Made by a program: the position numbers and the translations under genes | Notes under the pieces: model-generated | What the model saw: only the letters and a program-made list of their open reading frames with translations | Told to the model about the DNA's origin: nothing | Database searches by the model: none | In this document: positions 25,464 to 34,187 of the stretch, in pieces | Layout of the letters: each line of letters starts with the position of its first letter | How positions within the stretch are numbered: position 1 is the stretch's first letter | NCBI GenBank assembly: GCA_020853775.1 | Contig: JADYYH010000054.1 | Location: 1-64,000, forward strand | DNA from: Nitrospira sp. | GTDB lineage: Bacteria; Nitrospirota; Nitrospiria; Nitrospirales; Nitrospiraceae | DNA length: 64,000 bases | Direction of reading: 5' to 3'

Positions 25464-26743
25464 AGGTACGGACCTTTCACGTCGCATCGATGCATGAGGC
25501 CATCCGCTCCATTAAGGATACGCTGGGGCCGGATGCCGTCATTCTGTCGACGAAGCGCGTGCGATCCTGGGATAACGGGTTCGGCCTCCTGGGCGGCTCC
25601 ATGCTCGAAGTAATGGCGGCGATTGAAGACGATGCCGCGGTGCCGGACTCCGCACCGATACTCGGCGAAGATGATCGTCCCGCTCCTGCCGCCGCGCAAG
25701 CGCCAACAGTGCCGGCCGAGGAGTCACGGTTTCAGAAAACGCTCCAGGGCGCGATAGAAAAGAGAGACGACAAGCCGCGGACGCCGGCTCGCCAGGCGTC
25801 CTTCATCCCTCAAGAACTGTCCCGTACGGTGAAGGCTTCGGACGGGAACAGGGACAGTCACCCCACCACCTTCCAGTCATTCCAGCGCGTGTATGAAGAT
25901 CTCCTGGCCCAGGGTGTGGAGCATGGCACCGCCGAAGCCTGCCTGCGTGAATTACGTGAAACCTTGGTGGAGCAGGGCGCGTCTCAACGCAACTCTTCTC
26001 TGCAGTTGTTGCGGACGGTGTTGTTGGACCGCGTGACGACCGCCGGTCCGCTGTTGAGCACCGCCGGCGAACAGAAGATCGCTCTGTTTGTCGGACCGAG
26101 CGGCGTCGGTAAAACGTCCACCATTGCGAAGCTGGCGACGCACTACGGCATCGTGGAGCAGCGGAGTGTCGCCCTGATCACCATGGACACCTATCGTCCT
26201 GCAGCCGTGGAACATCTGCGGCTGTATGCCGAGGTATTGGGGATCGAACTGGCTGTGGCCGCGTCGTGCGAGGAGGCTCGCGCCGCCGTTGCGCAGGCGC
26301 GCGAAGCCGAATTGATTCTCATCGATACCGCGGGATTCAACCCCTATGAACCTATCGCGGCACAGCGGTGGAGAGGATTGGTCAACGGCGCCCTTCCCAT
26401 GGAGGTGCATCTCGTACTGGCCGCCGGTACGCGCGTGCCGGATATCGTGGTCAGTACCAGCCAGTGTGTGGACCTGCCCTCGTTACGACTGCTGTTTACC
26501 AAGCTGGATGAAACCACCGGGTATGGCGGAATTTTTGAAGCCACGCATCGGACGGGTATCCCGCTTTCTTACTGGGGCACCGGTCAACGTGTGCCAGATG
26601 ACTTAGTCCAGGCGCACGTCAACCGCCTGGGCGACCTGCTGCTTGGAGGGCAGGTTCTGACGCCGGGGGAACGCCATGGTCAGCCATGGATCAGGCAGGC
26701 CACACCGGCAGTGACGCCAGGCATCAAGACGTACACGCGATAG
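25460..26743 (+). CDS. flhF: flagellar SRP-type GTPase FlhF
   Basis: A 427-residue SRP-type GTPase that sets flagellum position, usually at the pole. N-terminal basic domain (about 1-50, KVRTFHVASMHEAIRSIKDT), a variable linker, and the NG domain with Walker A GPSGVGKT at 212-219, ITMDTYRPAAVEHL and LIDTAGFN, then TKLDETTGYG. Starts in ATGA overlap with flhA and is followed by flhG, the standard pair that limits number and place of flagella. Confidence 0.95.
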   Translation: MKVRTFHVASMHEAIRSIKDTLGPDAVILSTKRVRSWDNGFGLLGGSMLEVMAAIEDDAAVPDSAPILGEDDRPAPAAAQAPTVPAEESRFQKTLQGAIEKRDDKPRTPARQASFIPQELSRTVKASDGNRDSHPTTFQSFQRVYEDLLAQGVEHGTAEACLRELRETLVEQGASQRNSSLQLLRTVLLDRVTTAGPLLSTAGEQKIALFVGPSGVGKTSTIAKLATHYGIVEQRSVALITMDTYRPAAVEHLRLYAEVLGIELAVAASCEEARAAVAQAREAELILIDTAGFNPYEPIAAQRWRGLVNGALPMEVHLVLAAGTRVPDIVVSTSQCVDLPSLRLLFTKLDETTGYGGIFEATHRTGIPLSYWGTGQRVPDDLVQAHVNRLGDLLLGGQVLTPGERHGQPWIRQATPAVTPGIKTYTR

Positions 26744-26770
26744 ACGGCAGCGAATAACAGGGGAGAGACG

Positions 26771-27637
26771 ATGGCGATCGAACCAGACATTTTAGATCCG
26801 CAACTGAACACGTTTGACGGCAGCGTCGGTCCCTCCCGCACTCAGGTCATCACCGTCACCAGCGGAAAGGGCGGGGTGGGGAAGACCAGCGTGGTGGCGA
26901 ACACCGCCATTGCCCTGGCCCAGACCGGCAAGCGCGTGCTGGTATTGGATGCCGATCTCGGCTTGGGGAATGTCGATATTCTGTTGGGGCTCACCCCGAA
27001 ATACACGCTGGAGCATGTCCTCGCCAAAACGTGCCGGCTCGAGGACATCGCCCTGACCGGCCCCAACGGCATCGTGGTGCTGCCTGCCAGCACCGGGATT
27101 TCACAACTGACCGTGTTGACCGAGGCGCAGCAGCTCATTCTGCAGGAAGAATTAGAACGCCTGGCCTCCACTATGGATGTGCTGTTGATCGACACCGGGG
27201 CAGGCATCTCCTCCACCGTGACGTACTTCGCGGCAGCCGCCCAATCCATCGTGGTGGTCGTGTCTCCCGAACCCACGTCGCTGACGGACGCCTATGCCTT
27301 GATGAAGGTCCTGCTGCGGCAATACCGGGAACGGCGCTTTCACGTCCTTGTGAACATGGTGAAGTCACCGCGTGATGCCGCCCGCATCTACCGGAAGCTG
27401 GAAGTCGCCGTCAGCCGGTTTCTTCACATTTCCCTCGACTACCTGGGCGCCATTCCGCAGGACGACTATGTGCCGATGGCGGTCTCCCAGCAGCGTGCCG
27501 TTATCGATCTGTTTCCTCACGCGCCGGCCAGTCGGGCATTTCGAGAGCTGACCGACGCGGTGGCACAGTTGACGCCTCCGGCGCTTCCGAAGGGCACAGT
27601 GCAGTTCCTCTGGCAACAACTCTTGCGGACGCACTGA
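26771..27637 (+). CDS. flhG: MinD-like ATPase FlhG (FleN)
   Basis: A 288-residue ParA/MinD-type ATPase controlling flagellar number. Deviant Walker A KGGVGKT at 33-39, LVLDADLGLGNVDILLGLTP (typical of FlhG) and LLIDTGAGIS. FlhG binds FlhF and, in several species, the master activator FleQ/FlrA and C-ring proteins; the FleQ-like HTH protein at 437 is therefore a possible partner. Lies between flhF and fliA. ATG preceded by GGGGAGAG. Confidence 0.95.
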   Translation: MAIEPDILDPQLNTFDGSVGPSRTQVITVTSGKGGVGKTSVVANTAIALAQTGKRVLVLDADLGLGNVDILLGLTPKYTLEHVLAKTCRLEDIALTGPNGIVVLPASTGISQLTVLTEAQQLILQEELERLASTMDVLLIDTGAGISSTVTYFAAAAQSIVVVVSPEPTSLTDAYALMKVLLRQYRERRFHVLVNMVKSPRDAARIYRKLEVAVSRFLHISLDYLGAIPQDDYVPMAVSQQRAVIDLFPHAPASRAFRELTDAVAQLTPPALPKGTVQFLWQQLLRTH

Positions 27638-27656
27638 CTGAAAGGACTGTACACGA

Positions 27657-28418
27657 ATGATGGAAGCACGCAAAATGTCTGCGACCGGGAATGCCTCGCG
27701 GAAGGTGATTGCGGAAGCCGATCGTGAACGGGTCATTCAGGAATTCACCCATGTCGTGAAGGCCATGGCCCATCGGCTGGCGTTCCGCCTGCCGGCCTAC
27801 ATGGATGCCGAGGACCTGATGTCCGTGGGCATCATGGGGCTCATGGATGCGATGGACAAATACGATCCGACCCGCGAGGCCAAGTTCAAAACCTATGCGG
27901 AATTCCGGATTCGGGGCGCCATGCTCGATGAGATTCGGTCGATGGACTGGATTCCGCGATCCGTTCACGAGCGGATTTCGCTGCTCCAAAAAACTTACTC
28001 CGAGCTGTTGCATCGGTTCGGGCGTCCGCCCACAGATCAGGAAGTCGGCAAAGAGCTGAAAATGTCGGCCGACGAGCTGGACGAATTCCTGACCCGTTCG
28101 CGCGGCGCTGTGGTCATCAGCCTGGATGACCTCGGGGTGCAGGATGCGGATGGACACAAGATCATCAGCATGTTGACCGACTCCAATCAGCCGGATCCGC
28201 TCTCGGTTCTTGTGAGCGAGCGAGCCCGTCACGTCTTGGAATCGGCGATTCAGGACCTGCCTGAAAAAGAGCGTCTGGTGCTGTCGCTCTATTATTTCGA
28301 GGAGCTGACCATGAAGGAAATCGGGCAGGCACTCAAAGTCACCGAATCGCGGGTCTGCCAGATCCACTCGAAAGCCATTCTTCATCTCAAGGCCCGGCTC
28401 GAACCGGTCGATGTCTAA
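27657..28418 (+). CDS. fliA: flagellar sigma factor FliA (sigma28)
   Basis: A 253-residue alternative sigma factor. Region 2 has AHRLAFRLPAYMDAEDLMSV and FKTYAEFRIRGAMLDEIRSM-type sequence, then region 3 RSVHERISLLQKTYSELLHR, and region 4 with KERLVLSLYYFEELTMKEIG followed by the helix-turn-helix ESRVCQIHSKAI. It should read the sigma28-like sites found before the degenerate GGDEF gene, flgM, csrA, the HD-GYP gene and the PilZ gene. Inhibited by FlgM (34618). Last gene of the fliL operon; two adjacent ATG codons at 27657/27660 follow AAAGGA. Confidence 0.96.
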   Translation: MMEARKMSATGNASRKVIAEADRERVIQEFTHVVKAMAHRLAFRLPAYMDAEDLMSVGIMGLMDAMDKYDPTREAKFKTYAEFRIRGAMLDEIRSMDWIPRSVHERISLLQKTYSELLHRFGRPPTDQEVGKELKMSADELDEFLTRSRGAVVISLDDLGVQDADGHKIISMLTDSNQPDPLSVLVSERARHVLESAIQDLPEKERLVLSLYYFEELTMKEIGQALKVTESRVCQIHSKAILHLKARLEPVDV

Positions 28419-28491
28419 CCGCGCATTCGATTCCGCTCCTCTTCCTTGCTGTCCGTTGTGTGAACAGCCTCGGTGAGTCAGCCCCACCGCC

Positions 28492-28519
28492 TTTAGTTTC
28501 CCTCCGCTCTGTCCGATAC
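28492..28519 (+). promoter_or_regulatory. sigma28 promoter candidate before degenerate GGDEF gene
   Basis: -35 TTTA(GTTT) at 28492-28495, sixteen bases, -10 TCCGATAC at 28512-28519. The layout is the same as at flgM and csrA. A start near 28526 gives a leader of about 43 bases to the ATG at 28569. The -35 matches the TAAA consensus less well. Confidence 0.45.
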
Positions 28520-28568
28520 CCTCTAGACCGCAATATCCATTGGGCAACCATCAGGTCTTTTCGGGCAT

Positions 28569-29435
28569 ATGAGCGTGCCTCCGCCAGTAACCGACGAGTC
28601 GAACGCCGCCACCGGGCGTGGGCCTGCGTCTCATCATGCCTGCTCGCAGCAAACGCTCTCCCGGTCATACGATGCCGCCCGATTCGGCGTGCTGGCCTGC
28701 CTCCTGTTCATGGCGGGAGGCCTGTATTGGACGGCGGCCATCGGTCTCCTGACGATCTCCGCCTTAACGGCGTATCCCATGATGGTCTCGATCGGGGTGG
28801 CCTTCACGTTGATGATTTTCGGCGCGACCTTCTGGACCCCGCGGCCTCGCACCTCTCCCGCGCGTACGGCCTGGACTACCTCCGATCGTGATGGAACGAG
28901 CACCTACGATCCGGTCACCGGCTTACCGCTGAATCGCCTGTTTCTCTCACTGCTCAATCAGGCCCTGATCCGCGCACAGAAACAAGGCCGCCAGCTCGCC
29001 GTGCTGATGATCGAGTTGGACTATTTCACGCCCGCCGCCGCCCCTCCGGCCGAATTAAACCGTCACCTCATGTACCGGATCGAGGCGGCCCGCGTGAAAA
29101 GCGCCTTGCGCACGACCGACACCGTGGCGAGGATCGCTGAACGGACGTTTGCGGTGTTGGTCGATCAAATCACAGGTACGGATGACGTGATGATGCTCGC
29201 CAGAAAAATGCAGGGCGCGATCGCCTTGCCGATCACTCTGGATCATCACGAAGTGTTCCTGACCGGCCGGATCGGCATGGCGCTCTCCAATCAGGGCGAT
29301 CTTAATTCCATCCTGTTGCTCGAGGCGGCCACGCGTGCCCTGGAGGCGTCTCAGAACGAAGCCTCGGGAATGTCCGGCCTCGAGACCATGCTCGCACATC
29401 CATCTGCAGCTTCCACCTCGACAATCACGGCCTAA
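28569..29435 (+). CDS. membrane protein with degenerate GGDEF domain
   Basis: A 288-residue protein. Two hydrophobic segments (about 39-60 and 66-89) anchor it in the inner membrane. Residues about 112-275 follow the GGDEF fold: YDPVTGLPLNRLFLSLLNQA, LAVLMIELDYF, then TVARIAERTFAVLVDQI. The active-site GGDEF is replaced by AERTF at 190-194, so it should not make c-di-GMP. It may bind GTP or a partner, or act as a scaffold or localiser. It lies right after fliA, with its own sigma28-like promoter, so a late role in motility or pole organisation is a reasonable inference. ATG at 28569 has only a weak ribosome binding site. Confidence 0.8.
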   Translation: MSVPPPVTDESNAATGRGPASHHACSQQTLSRSYDAARFGVLACLLFMAGGLYWTAAIGLLTISALTAYPMMVSIGVAFTLMIFGATFWTPRPRTSPARTAWTTSDRDGTSTYDPVTGLPLNRLFLSLLNQALIRAQKQGRQLAVLMIELDYFTPAAAPPAELNRHLMYRIEAARVKSALRTTDTVARIAERTFAVLVDQITGTDDVMMLARKMQGAIALPITLDHHEVFLTGRIGMALSNQGDLNSILLLEAATRALEASQNEASGMSGLETMLAHPSAASTSTITA

Positions 29436-29654
29436 TCTTCCATTGCTCATCCCTGGGACCGGCTCAGGTAGGCAGGACTTTCCTACTCTGCGGTAAAGAC
29501 TTCCTCCCGTCAGCATCTTTGACAGCTCTCCTCGGCGGCTCCGTCCTGCGCGCGCGCGAATTCACAGAGCGGGTCGTCTCCATCTATCGGCAATCATTAA
29601 CGATTTCTTCCATCGTAGCCTGCAGACTACGTGGTGCCACGCAGCCCTTCGCAA

Positions 29655-29670
29655 TGGCATGTCGATTGCT
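29655..29670 (+). promoter_or_regulatory. sigma54 promoter for the flgF-flgJ operon
   Basis: TGGCATGTCGATTGCT: GG at 29656-29657, ten bases, GC at 29668-29669, with full TGGCA and TTGCT elements. A start near 29681 lies 34 bases before the flgF ATG (29715). The 279-base gap before flgF holds this promoter and no gene. Confidence 0.7.
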
Positions 29671-29714
29671 AACTCTCCCTGTGACAGACACCGAAGGGTT
29701 GGAGCCGATACCAT

Positions 29715-30482
29715 ATGAATCGAGCCATCTATCCCATACTTTCCGGCGCAGTCGCGCAAGAAAAACAGCTGCAGGTCTTCGCCAACAATTTGGCGAACGT
29801 CAATACGGCCGGATTCAAACAGGACCAACAGGGGTTTCGCGGGCTCTTGGCCCGTGGCGGGTCGGTAGGGATGGGGAGCGCATCGAGCGGCATTACGTCT
29901 ACCATTTCAACCAGACCGGCCGGCCCCACCGAGCGCGTGTTCACCGAAGCGAACGGCATGCGAACCACCTTCGAACCGGGGCGGATCCGCATCACGGGCA
30001 ATCCGCTCGACGTCGCGATCCAGACCGATGGATTTTTCGAGGTCAAGACTCCTGACGGGGTGCGGTATACCCGCAACGGCATTTTCTCCCTCGATGGTCA
30101 ACGCCGCCTGGTCACCAATTTGGGACATCCGGTCATGGGCACGAAGGGGGAGATCAAAGTGCCGGCCGGTAACATTCAGATCAATGCCGAGGGCGGCATC
30201 CAAGTCGATGGCAACGCGATCGGTACGATCAAGGTGGTGGAATTTCCCCCCAATGAGATGCCGCAGAAATTCGCCGAAGGGTTGTTTAGCGGGGGCAAGC
30301 CGACCGTTTCGACGAAACCGCAACTCCAGTCCGGGCACATCGAAGAATCGAACGTCAATTCCTTGAGCGAAATGGTGAAGATGATCCAGGGCATGCGGAG
30401 TTATGAATCGGCGCAAAAGCTCATTCAAACGCTGGACCATATGACGGATACGGCCATCCAGGATCTCGGCCGGGTGCAATAG
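29715..30482 (+). CDS. flgF: flagellar proximal rod protein FlgF
   Basis: A 255-residue rod protein. N-terminal LSGAVAQEKQLQVFANNLAN and VNTAGFKQDQQGFRGLL, middle LDVAIQTDGFFEVKTPDGVR and C-terminal ESNVNSLSEMVKMIQGMRSY. Shorter and less conserved than the following FlgG, as expected for FlgF. GGAG at about 29699 serves the ATG. First gene of the rod/ring operon flgF-G-A-H-I-J. Confidence 0.92.
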   Translation: MNRAIYPILSGAVAQEKQLQVFANNLANVNTAGFKQDQQGFRGLLARGGSVGMGSASSGITSTISTRPAGPTERVFTEANGMRTTFEPGRIRITGNPLDVAIQTDGFFEVKTPDGVRYTRNGIFSLDGQRRLVTNLGHPVMGTKGEIKVPAGNIQINAEGGIQVDGNAIGTIKVVEFPPNEMPQKFAEGLFSGGKPTVSTKPQLQSGHIEESNVNSLSEMVKMIQGMRSYESAQKLIQTLDHMTDTAIQDLGRVQ

Positions 30483-30491
30483 GAGGAGTGT

Positions 30492-31283
30492 ATGATTCGC
30501 GCAATGTGGACGGCCGCGACCGGTATGACGGCCCAGCAACTCAACGTCGACACCATCGCCAACAACCTGGCGAACGTGAACACGAATGCGTTTAAGCGTA
30601 GTCGGGCCGAATTCGGTGACCTGCTCTACCAGATCCAACGCTTGCCAGGTACGAACGCGTCGAACGTCGGCGTCTTCCCCGTGGGCGTCCAGGTCGGAGG
30701 CGGCGTCCGTCCCATTACCGTGGCCAAGGAGTGGATGCAGGGGAACATGCGGCAGACCAGCAACGACCTCGATCTAGCCATCGACGGCGCAGGCTTTTTT
30801 CAAGTCGCGCGACCGGACGGCACGATCATGTATACGCGTAACGGGTCCTTCAAACGCGATAACGTCGGTAATTTGGTCACCGGCGACGGTGATCAGCTCA
30901 CTCCGGTCATTACGATCCCGTCCGGCGCGCTCAAAATCGACATCGGTCAGGACGGCACCGTCTCGGTGTTGCTCCCCGGCGTGACCCAGGCGTCGCAGGT
31001 GGGACAAATCCAGCTGGTGCGTTTCGACAATCCGTCCGGTTTGGTCGCGATGGGCGGCAATCTATTCCTCGACAGCTTTGCCTCGGGACCGGCGCAGCAA
31101 GGAACCGGCGGATTTTCCACCGGCTTCGGCACGCTGCAGCAAGGATTTCTGGAAAGCTCCAACGTTAATCTGGCGGAAGAGATGGTCAACATGATCATCG
31201 CGCAACGCAGTTACGAAATTAACTCGAAGACGATCCAGGCGTCCGACGAAATGATGCAGATCGCCAACAACCTGCGCCGGTAA
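30492..31283 (+). CDS. flgG: flagellar distal rod protein FlgG
   Basis: A 263-residue distal rod subunit. Contains MWTAATGMTAQQLNVDTIAN, NVNTNAFKRSRAEFGDLLYQ, DLDLAIDGAGFFQVARPDG and the C-terminal LEESSNVNLAEEMVNMI-like segment (ESSNVNLAEEMVNMIIAQRS) with YEINSKTIQASDEM. Nine bases after flgF with AGGAGG ribosome binding site. Fully typical. Confidence 0.97.
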   Translation: MIRAMWTAATGMTAQQLNVDTIANNLANVNTNAFKRSRAEFGDLLYQIQRLPGTNASNVGVFPVGVQVGGGVRPITVAKEWMQGNMRQTSNDLDLAIDGAGFFQVARPDGTIMYTRNGSFKRDNVGNLVTGDGDQLTPVITIPSGALKIDIGQDGTVSVLLPGVTQASQVGQIQLVRFDNPSGLVAMGGNLFLDSFASGPAQQGTGGFSTGFGTLQQGFLESSNVNLAEEMVNMIIAQRSYEINSKTIQASDEMMQIANNLRR

Positions 31284-31316
31284 TCGGCGCCGTACCTTGA
31301 ACGAGGGGTGACACCT

Positions 31317-32114
31317 GTGATTCGAGCCGGCCTTATCTCTCTGGCGACCATCAGCTTGTTGGCAAGCGCGGTTCTTCCCGCGACGGCAGGGGAGCGGGCT
31401 CCGATCAGGCCCCTGTTCCGGGTGCATGAAGCGCTTGTGCACAGTGTCCATAGTCTTCCGCTGGCCCGCGGGAAACGCACCATTTATCCGGATCAGATTC
31501 GCGGGGTCATCCGCGATTTCGTCAAGCGGGAACTCGCCGGACGAGCCGTCGATTGCCAGGTGGCACTGGGCGATCCCCAACAGCCGATCACCGTGCCGTC
31601 CGGAACGATGGACCTGCAAGTCAACGGGAGTCATGCGGATGAACCGCTCGGTCGCCGGGTGTTTCAGATACATCTGACGGTCAACGGCCGGTTTATCAAA
31701 ACCATCGAGGCCACAGCGGACGTCGCCGCCGTCGTCGAAGTGGTGGTCCCGGTTCGCTCGATTAAAGTCGATGAGGAGATCGCGGCCGACGACGTGGCGA
31801 CCGAACGCCTCGTGCTCTACGACCTCAAACAATCGTTTGCCACCAATCCGACAGATGTCGTGGGTAAAGCGGCGATCCGTCCCTTGCCGCCTCAAAACGC
31901 GATCCGGCTGGCCTCCCTGCGCCGTCCGTTTGCCGTGCACAAAGGCGATCGGGTGACGATCGAGGCCCGGCAGGGTGGACTCTCCATTCAGACCGTGGGT
32001 GTCACGAAATCGCATGGTGAACTGGGCCAAACCATCACCGTGTCCAATGTCGATTCCGGCAAGGATCTGCGCGCAACCGTCGTGGGTCCGGGGGTGGTCC
32101 GTGTCAGCTTTTAA
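31317..32114 (+). CDS. flgA: P-ring assembly chaperone FlgA
   Basis: A 265-residue periplasmic chaperone for FlgI. GTG at 31317 with GAGGGG about eight bases upstream gives a clean signal peptide (about 1-25, ending PATAG); an in-frame GTG three codons earlier overlaps the ribosome binding site. SAF-type domain near the C-terminus: VPVRSIKVDEEIAADDVATE, LPPQNAIRLASLRRP, GDRVTIEARQGGLSIQTVG. The end overlaps the flgH start by 14 bases. Confirms a diderm envelope. Confidence 0.93.
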   Translation: MIRAGLISLATISLLASAVLPATAGERAPIRPLFRVHEALVHSVHSLPLARGKRTIYPDQIRGVIRDFVKRELAGRAVDCQVALGDPQQPITVPSGTMDLQVNGSHADEPLGRRVFQIHLTVNGRFIKTIEATADVAAVVEVVVPVRSIKVDEEIAADDVATERLVLYDLKQSFATNPTDVVGKAAIRPLPPQNAIRLASLRRPFAVHKGDRVTIEARQGGLSIQTVGVTKSHGELGQTITVSNVDSGKDLRATVVGPGVVRVSF

Positions 32115-32817
32115 TTCCACGTTCACCATTCATCAGAAAATCGGATTCCTGCTCTGCGGGCTTGCGCTCTGCATCCTGCCGGGCTGTTCGAGTTCGTCCC
32201 CCGCGAAGCCCACGAAGGCGGAGCTGGCGAAAATGCCGCCTCCTAAGACGACCGGCTCATTGTGGCAGGAAGAGAATGGGCGAGCCTATCTCTACGAAGA
32301 CCTGCGCGCCATGCGCGCCGGCGACATCATCACGATTTTGATCTCCGAAAAACACAAGGGGTCGAAGAGCGCCGACACCAGCGCGGAAAAAGATTCCACC
32401 GTGTCGAACGGGATCGGCGGCACGGGCATGGGCTATCTCGGCCTTCCGGGTATTCGACTCGGGGGAGAGGCCAAGCGGGGATTCGGCATCGACGCCAGCG
32501 CCAAAAACAAGTTCGGCGGCAAAGGCGCCACGAATCGCGAAGACACCTTGACCGGCACGATCTCAGCCATCGTGACGGAAGTGCTGCCCAACGGTGATTT
32601 GCGGATCGAAGGGCGGCGCGAAGTGACGGTCAATTCGGAGCGGCAGATCATGACGATCGCCGGCATCGTTCGCCGTGTCGACGTCAATACCAAGAACACG
32701 GTGCAATCCAGCGCCATTGCCGACGCGAAAATTGAATATTCCGGCCTGGGCGTGGTGGACGACGTGCAACGGCCTGGCTGGTTCGTCAGGATTCTGGATT
32801 GGGTCTATCCCTTTTAA
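32101..32817 (+). CDS. flgH: flagellar L-ring lipoprotein FlgH
   Basis: A 238-residue outer-membrane ring protein. GTG start at 32101 gives a lipoprotein signal peptide with lipobox LPGC (cysteine about 28), followed by a Ser/Pro linker. Family segments include LYEDLRAMRAGDIITILISE, LTGTISAIVTEVLPNGDLRI and the C-terminal YSGLGVVDDVQRPGWFVRIL. A much longer frame opens upstream inside flgA but lacks a signal peptide. Overlaps flgA by 14 bases, so translation is coupled. Confidence 0.95.
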   Translation: MSAFNSTFTIHQKIGFLLCGLALCILPGCSSSSPAKPTKAELAKMPPPKTTGSLWQEENGRAYLYEDLRAMRAGDIITILISEKHKGSKSADTSAEKDSTVSNGIGGTGMGYLGLPGIRLGGEAKRGFGIDASAKNKFGGKGATNREDTLTGTISAIVTEVLPNGDLRIEGRREVTVNSERQIMTIAGIVRRVDVNTKNTVQSSAIADAKIEYSGLGVVDDVQRPGWFVRILDWVYPF

Positions 32818-32860
32818 TGACCGAGTGAGCAGGGCACACAGGAGCGAGACAGGAGTCATC

Positions 32861-34171
32861 ATGACGAGGCCACGCAAACAACAACGGGCGATGATCATGC
32901 AGTGTTTTCGTCTCATGCTGTCGAGCGGAGTCCTTCGGACGCCCTCGATGGATCCGGAGCTTCTGACCCGTCCATGGACGCCGCCGACCGCCAAACCGGT
33001 CCCGGTCGCCGAGCCACGACAGCAGATGAGTCCCTGGTTTCGCCGCACCGCGGTAGGGATGCTGGCCTTCCTGACCATCTCCTTCTTCAGCGCGTCGTTG
33101 GCCCATGCCGTCCGTGTCAAAGACGTCGCGACCATTGAAGGCGTGCGGGAAAACCAATTGATCGGATATGGATTGGTGGTCGGTCTGGATCGTACGGGCG
33201 ACCAGGTCATCGGCGGCCAGTTCACGATTCAGGCCATGATGTCCATGTTGAACAAGATGGGCATTAATCTGGTCATCGACCCGATTCAGCTGCTCACGAG
33301 AAATATCGCGTCCGTCATGGTCACGGCCAAGCTGCCGCCGTTCGTCAAGCCCGGCATGACGCTCGACGCGGTGGTCTCTTCCATGGCGAACGCCAAGAGC
33401 CTCCAAGGCGGCACCTTGCTGTTGACGCCGCTCAAAGCGCCGAACCAACAAGTCTTTGCGGTCGCGCAGGGGCCGGTGTCCATCGGCGGGTTTTTAGGCG
33501 GAACGGGCGGCGCGGGCGGCGCCACGGTCACGAAGAATCACCAGGCCGCGGGCGTCGTCCCGGCCGGCGCCATCGTCGAAAAAGAATTGGTCGTGGATAT
33601 CGACCAGTGGGATACCGTATCGGTCCTCTTGCGGCATCCGGATTTCACCACCGCGATTCGCACCGCCGAAGCCATCGACGGGACGTTTGGAAAGGGTACC
33701 GCGGTCCCGGTCAATGCCGGTCTCGTCAAAACCACACTGCCGTCGACGTTCCAGGGGCGGGTGGTGGAGTATATCGCGACAATGGAAGGGCTGGATGTGC
33801 GTGTCGATGTGGCGGCCAAGGTGGTGGTGAATGAACGCACTGGCACGGTGGTGCTGGGTGAACATGTCCGCCTGTCCACCTGCGCCATTTCGCATGGCAA
33901 CCTCACCATTTCCGTGAAGAACACGCTCAACGTGTCGCAGCCTCCGGCTCCGGTGATCGGCTCCACCCAGGGCCAAACGATCGTCACCCCGGATGTGCAG
34001 ACCGATGTGGCTGAGGAGCAGTCCCGGCTAATTGTCGTCGATCAAACCGTCACGCTTGGAGAAGTGGTTCGTGCGCTCAACGCGGTCGGCGTGACACCGC
34101 GTGATCTGGTTGCCATCTTGTCGGCCCTCCGCGCGGCCGGCGCACTTCAAGCCAATCTTGAGATCGTATAA
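32861..34171 (+). CDS. flgI: flagellar P-ring protein FlgI
   Basis: A 436-residue periplasmic ring protein. Mature part begins near VRVKDVATIEGVRENQLIGY and contains LVVGLDRTGDQ, DAVVSSMANAKSLQGGTLLL and ends with ALNAVGVTPRDLVAILSALR. The ATG at 32861 has a good AGGAG at 32851, but places 55 polar residues ahead of a typical signal peptide (from M56, ending SASLAHA). An internal ATG at 33026 would start directly at that signal peptide but lacks a clear ribosome binding site. The true start is therefore open. Confidence 0.92.
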   Translation: MTRPRKQQRAMIMQCFRLMLSSGVLRTPSMDPELLTRPWTPPTAKPVPVAEPRQQMSPWFRRTAVGMLAFLTISFFSASLAHAVRVKDVATIEGVRENQLIGYGLVVGLDRTGDQVIGGQFTIQAMMSMLNKMGINLVIDPIQLLTRNIASVMVTAKLPPFVKPGMTLDAVVSSMANAKSLQGGTLLLTPLKAPNQQVFAVAQGPVSIGGFLGGTGGAGGATVTKNHQAAGVVPAGAIVEKELVVDIDQWDTVSVLLRHPDFTTAIRTAEAIDGTFGKGTAVPVNAGLVKTTLPSTFQGRVVEYIATMEGLDVRVDVAAKVVVNERTGTVVLGEHVRLSTCAISHGNLTISVKNTLNVSQPPAPVIGSTQGQTIVTPDVQTDVAEEQSRLIVVDQTVTLGEVVRALNAVGVTPRDLVAILSALRAAGALQANLEIV

Positions 34172-34187
34172 GGAAGACGCGACCGAT

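Noticed and set aside
29470-29520. Possible riboswitch or structured leader upstream of flgF
   Set aside because: Only a short GTAGG/CCTAC hairpin is seen, no conserved c-di-GMP riboswitch sequence, and it lies before the predicted transcription start.
29682-29710. GCCGATAC just before flgF as a sigma28 -10 element
   Set aside because: No TAAA-like element sits 15-16 bases upstream and the start would fall on the ATG; the sigma54 site at 29655 explains the gene better.
29519-30055. A plus-strand open frame overlapping the start of flgF
   Set aside because: It is out of frame with FlgF, arginine-rich, and its region includes the sigma54 promoter of flgF.
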